This document shows, in pieces, positions 60,467 to 64,000 of a stretch of DNA of 64,000 nucleotides. Both the position numbers and the translations under genes were made by a program. The stretch is from positions 248,001 through 312,000 of the forward strand of contig NZ_JACNMS010000004.1 in assembly GCF_020595125.1 (NCBI RefSeq), read 5' to 3'. Origin of the DNA: Jeotgalibacillus aurantiacus (GTDB lineage: Bacteria > Bacillota > Bacilli > Bacillales > Jeotgalibacillaceae). The stretch's first letter is position 1; each line of letters opens with the position of its first letter. Under the pieces are notes generated by a model. It did no database searches. It was not told the DNA's origin and worked only from the letters and a program-made list of their open reading frames with translations.

Positions 60467-60949
60467 ATGGAAAGAATTTCATGGGATCAGTATTTTATGG
60501 CTCAGAGTCATCTGCTTGCTTTAAGGAGTACTTGTACAAGACTGGCAGTTGGTGCAACCATCGTCAGGGAAAACCGGATTATTGCCGGAGGATATAACGG
60601 CTCGATAAAAGGCGGGACACATTGTATCGATGAGGGGTGTTATGTTATTGATAATCATTGTGTGCGCACGATTCACGCGGAAATCAATGCTTTGCTGCAA
60701 TGTGCAAAGTTTGGTGCAGCGACTGAAGGAGCGCATTTGTACGTTACTCATTTCCCTTGTCTGCAGTGTTCAAAAGCGATTATTCAGGCGGGGATTCAGA
60801 AGATTTATTACGCAACGGATTATAAAAACCATCCTTACGCTGAAGAATTATTTGAGCAGGCGGGTGTACATATCGAACACGTTCCGTTCGACCCGAGCTC
60901 AATTGAAGCTTTAATCAGATCTTCAGATCAAAATGAGCATATAAAATGA
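60467..60949 (+). CDS. comEB: ComEB, dCMP deaminase family
   Basis: Deoxycytidylate deaminase-like zinc enzyme of the competence operon. It is 160 residues, with the zinc/catalytic motifs TIHAEINALLQC (HAE) and FPCLQCSKAI (PCxxC); the GGTHCIDEGCY segment is also typical of dCMP deaminase. In B. subtilis it is not strictly needed for uptake. ATG 60467 follows CAGGAGGTAC. It overlaps comEC by 4 bases. Confidence 0.94.
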   Translation: MERISWDQYFMAQSHLLALRSTCTRLAVGATIVRENRIIAGGYNGSIKGGTHCIDEGCYVIDNHCVRTIHAEINALLQCAKFGAATEGAHLYVTHFPCLQCSKAIIQAGIQKIYYATDYKNHPYAEELFEQAGVHIEHVPFDPSSIEALIRSSDQNEHIK

Positions 60950-63252
60950 AGCCGTTCCTACCGGCTGTCCCCGCCGCGCTGATCGGTGTTCTGGCGGGGC
61001 ACTTTCATTTATGGCTGTATCTGGTCATTCCTCTGGTTATTCTTATGCTTATTAAAAAAATGAGATGGCTAACCTTCATACTCGTTGCAGTAGTAATGAT
61101 CTCTTTTTATATAAGGTCGGATTTTTATTATTCCACATTATCCTCTACGCTTGATCCTTCAGAAACACCCGCTTTGCTTAAATTAACCTCTCCATTTAAA
61201 AACTCCGGTGATTATTTAACCGCAGAAGCTCAAACGTCTGAAAAAGAAAAAGTGATTATTCGTCTTTCAAAAAACTACACAGGAGCTGCTGATCTGTTCC
61301 CGGCAGAGTGTGTCTGGACAGGTGAATGGCATGAACCATCTGAAGCAGTCAACTTTAACGGCTTTGATTATCAGCAATACCTCTCTCTTCAGAATATCCA
61401 TTGGATTTTTCATGCAGAAGATTTTTCAGAATGTGAGCAATTGCCTCCTTCGTTTATGGAGAAGCTCCTTTTAATAAGAGAGCGGGGCATCTCCCATATG
61501 AAAGCCCGTTTTCCGGAATCACTGCATGGTATCAGTTATGCTCTTTTGTTTGGAGACCGGTCTTTGATGAAGGAAGAGCATCTTATTGCTTACCAGAAGC
61601 TAGGGATCATTCATTTGCTGGCGATTTCCGGTATGCACGTCGGGCTGGTCTCTGTTCTGATCTGGAAAGTACTGCTCCGGCTGCAGTTGACGCGTGAATC
61701 GATTACGTTAATATTGTTTATCCTACTGCCGCTGTATGCTGTCATGACGGGTGCTTCTCCACCGGTTCTGCGTGCTTCAGGCATTGTGTTAACGATATTG
61801 GCTGTAAGGTTCATGAAGGGAAGGATGTCCCTGATAGAAGCGTTCTCTGTTGTAATCTGTTTTCATCTTTTCCTTATACCCGCGGCTGTGATGTCCCCAG
61901 GCTTTCAGTTGAGTTATGCAGTAAGTCTGTCCATCATTCTTTCTTCAAAACGCATCCTGCAACAATCATCCTCCATCATCGCCGTTTTAAAGGTAACGGG
62001 TGTTGCCCAGCTCGGTGCTCTTCCGTTTTTGCTTTGGCACTTTTACGAGGTCTCTATTGCTTCGTTTTTTGCTAATTTAATCTACATTCCTTTTTATACA
62101 TTGTTTTTATTACCGGTTCTGCTACTGTTTTATGGGGCCAGCTTTGTTTTTCCTTCTGCTGTCTCAATTCTACTAGTGATTCCGGATCAGGCTGTCAGGT
62201 TATTTGATCATGCTGCTTTATTTTTTTCTGAATTTCCCTATGCCGTTCTGGTGACTGGAAAGCCTGCTGTATTCATGCTTTTTATGATTGTGATATCACA
62301 GATTGTCATTTTTTACTTTCTTGAGAAAAGAAAATACGGTGTCGTTTTTAGTTTGATCATGCTTTTTTGTATCTTCGGATTTTCTCGGGATCAGATTAAC
62401 CCTAATGGTACAGTTACATTTATTGATGTAGGGCAGGGTGACAGCATATTGATTGATCTTCCTTATAATCAGGGGACGTATCTGATTGACGCAGGAGGAG
62501 CAATGGCTTTTTCAGATGAGGATGAGCCGTTTAGAGTTGGGAAGGAAATCATTGTACCCTTCCTTAAAAGCAGGGGAATCACATCGCTTGATCTTCTTAT
62601 ACTGACTCATCATGACTGGGATCACATTGGAGGTGCTGAAGATATCGCAGAGGAAATTCATATTAAAGAGGTTTGGACAAGTGAAGGATCACCTGATAAA
62701 AAGGAGATGAAGGAGCTTCTTGACTACTTTTACGAACAGAAGATACCGGTTTTTGAGCAGAATGAAACATTTACATGGGAGATTGGAGATGCGGAATTTA
62801 AGCTGATTCATCCGGATGATCATCTGGAAGGGAATAATAACTCTCTAGTTCTTCACGCACTCATCGGAGGAATGAGTTGGTTGTTTACCGGAGATATCGA
62901 AACAGAGGCTGAACGCAGTTTAAGTAAGCTGCCCATCCGTTCTAATGTTTTGAAAGTAGCCCATCATGGCAGCAACACATCCACGACAGACGAATTTCTA
63001 AATGCTGTTAATCCGGAGATTGCCGTCATCTCGGCAGGAAGAAACAATCGTTATGGTCACCCGCATCCTGATGTGCTGAAAAGGCTTGAGGATCAGGGTA
63101 CAGCAGTGCTTGGCACTTATTCACACGGCGCGATTGAATTCCGCTATCGTAAAAACAATGGAACCTTTCACTGGATGCTTCCATACGCTATGGGAGTAAG
63201 TGAAATACAAAATAAAAAAGAGCCCGATCAGGCTCTTCATCAGGATCCTTAA
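60946..63252 (+). CDS. comEC: Competence DNA channel ComEC
   Basis: Forms the inner membrane channel for incoming single-stranded DNA. It is 768 residues: N-terminal helices and the OB-fold domain (about 60-160), the competence domain with LLAISGMHVGLVSVLIWKVLL (about 230), many helices to about 480, and a metallo-beta-lactamase domain (about 490-740) with THHDWDHIGGAED and VAHHGSNTSTT. The first 25 residues include hydrophobic segments. ATG 60946 overlaps comEB (ATGA). The last codons also encode the terminator of the convergent yqzM. Confidence 0.96.
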   Translation: MKPFLPAVPAALIGVLAGHFHLWLYLVIPLVILMLIKKMRWLTFILVAVVMISFYIRSDFYYSTLSSTLDPSETPALLKLTSPFKNSGDYLTAEAQTSEKEKVIIRLSKNYTGAADLFPAECVWTGEWHEPSEAVNFNGFDYQQYLSLQNIHWIFHAEDFSECEQLPPSFMEKLLLIRERGISHMKARFPESLHGISYALLFGDRSLMKEEHLIAYQKLGIIHLLAISGMHVGLVSVLIWKVLLRLQLTRESITLILFILLPLYAVMTGASPPVLRASGIVLTILAVRFMKGRMSLIEAFSVVICFHLFLIPAAVMSPGFQLSYAVSLSIILSSKRILQQSSSIIAVLKVTGVAQLGALPFLLWHFYEVSIASFFANLIYIPFYTLFLLPVLLLFYGASFVFPSAVSILLVIPDQAVRLFDHAALFFSEFPYAVLVTGKPAVFMLFMIVISQIVIFYFLEKRKYGVVFSLIMLFCIFGFSRDQINPNGTVTFIDVGQGDSILIDLPYNQGTYLIDAGGAMAFSDEDEPFRVGKEIIVPFLKSRGITSLDLLILTHHDWDHIGGAEDIAEEIHIKEVWTSEGSPDKKEMKELLDYFYEQKIPVFEQNETFTWEIGDAEFKLIHPDDHLEGNNNSLVLHALIGGMSWLFTGDIETEAERSLSKLPIRSNVLKVAHHGSNTSTTDEFLNAVNPEIAVISAGRNNRYGHPHPDVLKRLEDQGTAVLGTYSHGAIEFRYRKNNGTFHWMLPYAMGVSEIQNKKEPDQALHQDP
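63212..63237 (-). terminator. yqzM terminator inside comEC
   Basis: AAGAGCC / GGCTCTT, loop of six, with six T on the minus strand. It lies within the last codons of comEC. Confidence 0.75.
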
Positions 63253-63383
63253 GATCCAACTACCGATATAACGGTTCCTACAGTAAATAATAGTGCAAAA
63301 AATACGAATGAAACAACGAATGCTACACCGGAGTCAATTAAGTCGTTACGCTTCGACTGAACATTTTTTTCAAACTCGTTCAT
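63249..63383 (-). CDS. yqzM: Small membrane protein YqzM
   Basis: A 44-residue protein starting MNEFEKNVQSKRNDLIDSGVAF with one membrane helix (about 20-42). It matches YqzM, known between comEC and holA in Bacillus. ATG 63383 follows AGGAGGGG. Its last 4 bases overlap the comEC stop in the opposite direction. Function unknown. Confidence 0.88.
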   Translation of the reverse strand: MNEFEKNVQSKRNDLIDSGVAFVVSFVFFALLFTVGTVISVVGS

Positions 63384-63756
63384 TTTTACCCCTCCTATAT
63401 ATACTTTTTCAGTATAGAGGATGCCAGAAAAAAAATCTATACTTACAAATTATTTTTCCTGCTATCCCATCGGTTATCACAAATATTTCACGATTTGTTG
63501 AAAATACTAACCGTGTAAACCACTGCTTAGAGAATATCCTAGGCTTCTCTTGGCAGAGTTTAAATACCCGCGCCGGTTATCCGGTGCGGCTTCCTGTGTT
63601 GTCATCAGCACGTGATTTCATTAGAATAAGAATATCTTCAGTTAAAGAATAGCTTTTTCCAGTGGCAGGTGCAAATCAGACCGCTGGTGAGAAGCAGCTT
63701 ATATACATAAAACGAATCCTGAAAGCTTGGAAATACATTGAATTGAGGCGTTAACA
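63384..63756. other. Gap between yqzM and holA
   Basis: No convincing gene. It has the ribosome site and a possible minus-strand promoter of yqzM (TATACT near 63412) and a perfect 9-base hairpin CCGCGCCGG-TTAT-CCGGTGCGG (63568-63589; one wobble) that lacks a T run. A forward frame over 63293-63652 runs across yqzM and has no ribosome site. Confidence 0.4.
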
Positions 63757-64000
63757 TTGATAGTGAAGGAATGGAATCAAATCAAAAACAAGCAGTTTGC
63801 CCCTGTTTATCTGCTTTACGGTGAAGAAGACTATCTCCTGCAGGAAACACGTCAGCTGCTTATTAAGCATGTGGTGAATGAAGATGAACTGGATTTCAAT
63901 TTTTCCGTACACGATTTAAGCGATGGTGCGAGTCTGGAGGCGGCGGTAGAGGATGCGGAATCGTTTCCTTTTATGGGCGAAAGAAGACTCGTTTTTATCG
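63757..64000 (+). CDS. holA: DNA polymerase III delta subunit, N-terminal part
   Basis: Delta subunit of the clamp loader. The first 81 codons are in the window (IVKEWNQIKNKQFAPVYLLY, GEEDYLLQETRQLL, ESFPFMGERRLVFI). FAPVYLLYGEEDYLLQ is typical of the family start. The TTG at 63757 has GAGG 8 bases upstream; GTG 63763 is an alternative. It follows the comE region, as in Bacillus (yqeN). Truncated by the window end. Confidence 0.92.
   Translation, partial: MIVKEWNQIKNKQFAPVYLLYGEEDYLLQETRQLLIKHVVNEDELDFNFSVHDLSDGASLEAAVEDAESFPFMGERRLVFI

Noticed and set aside
63293-63652. Forward 119-residue frame downstream of comEC
   Set aside because: Antisense to yqzM, no ribosome binding site, no family features.

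Overview
This window is a stretch of chromosome from an endospore-forming member of the Bacillales (Firmicutes). Gene order follows, with few breaks, two blocks known from Bacillus subtilis: the rpmA-spo0B-obg-pheBA to mtnN block (about 1-53100) and the sda-yqeGH-aroE to comE-holA block (about 54150-64000), with an uninterrupted sigK between them. Moderate GC, strong AGGAGG-type ribosome binding sites, T-box leaders, 6S RNA next to aspS and several sporulation genes support this. A salt-tolerant Planococcaceae or Jeotgalibacillus-like genus is a guess from general impression only.

Layout. 1-3.8 kb: Prp/L27, Spo0B (frameshifted), Obg, PheB and PheA. 4.2-6.5 kb: niaR, safA, a one-domain bofC and dispersed repeats. 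6.6-10.9 kb: ruvAB, DUF2905, queA-tgt-yajC. 11.2-17.2 kb: membrane proteins, SpoVB, ComN, SecDF and a LapA-domain protein. 17.4-23.2 kb: recJ-apt-relA-dtd. 23.3-28.6 kb: a five-SH3b amidase, then T-box-controlled hisS-aspS. 28.7-32 kb: 6S RNA, tcdA and an ABC exporter pair. 32-39.7 kb: rarA, then cymR-iscS-mnmA, TPR protein and recD2. 39.7-45 kb: zinc ribbon and AI-2E family genes, T-box alaS, ireB-ruvX-DUF1292. 45-51.7 kb: mltG, the tRNA wobble-uridine set trmR-trhP1-trhP2, udk, greA and yrrS. 52-54.3 kb: DUF2536, mtnN, sigK, a 46-residue Cys protein and sda with DnaA boxes. 54.5-59.6 kb: a tightly overlapping yqeG-to-methyltransferase operon. 59.8-64 kb: comEA-EB-EC, yqzM and the start of holA.

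Functionally this is mostly housekeeping: tRNA charging and modification, recombination and repair, secretion, stringent response, plus sporulation control (spo0B, safA, bofC, spoVB, sigK, sda) and DNA uptake (comE, comN). No tRNA or rRNA gene, prophage, IS element or CRISPR array was seen.

The most unusual signal lies between genes. Two families of dispersed palindromic elements occur in gaps downstream of genes. In both, paired arms differ in sequence from copy to copy while staying complementary, and in one place a family-2 element sits inside a family-1 element. Next come the loss of the second domain of BofC, the one-base frameshift in spo0B, and the DnaA-box cluster at sda.
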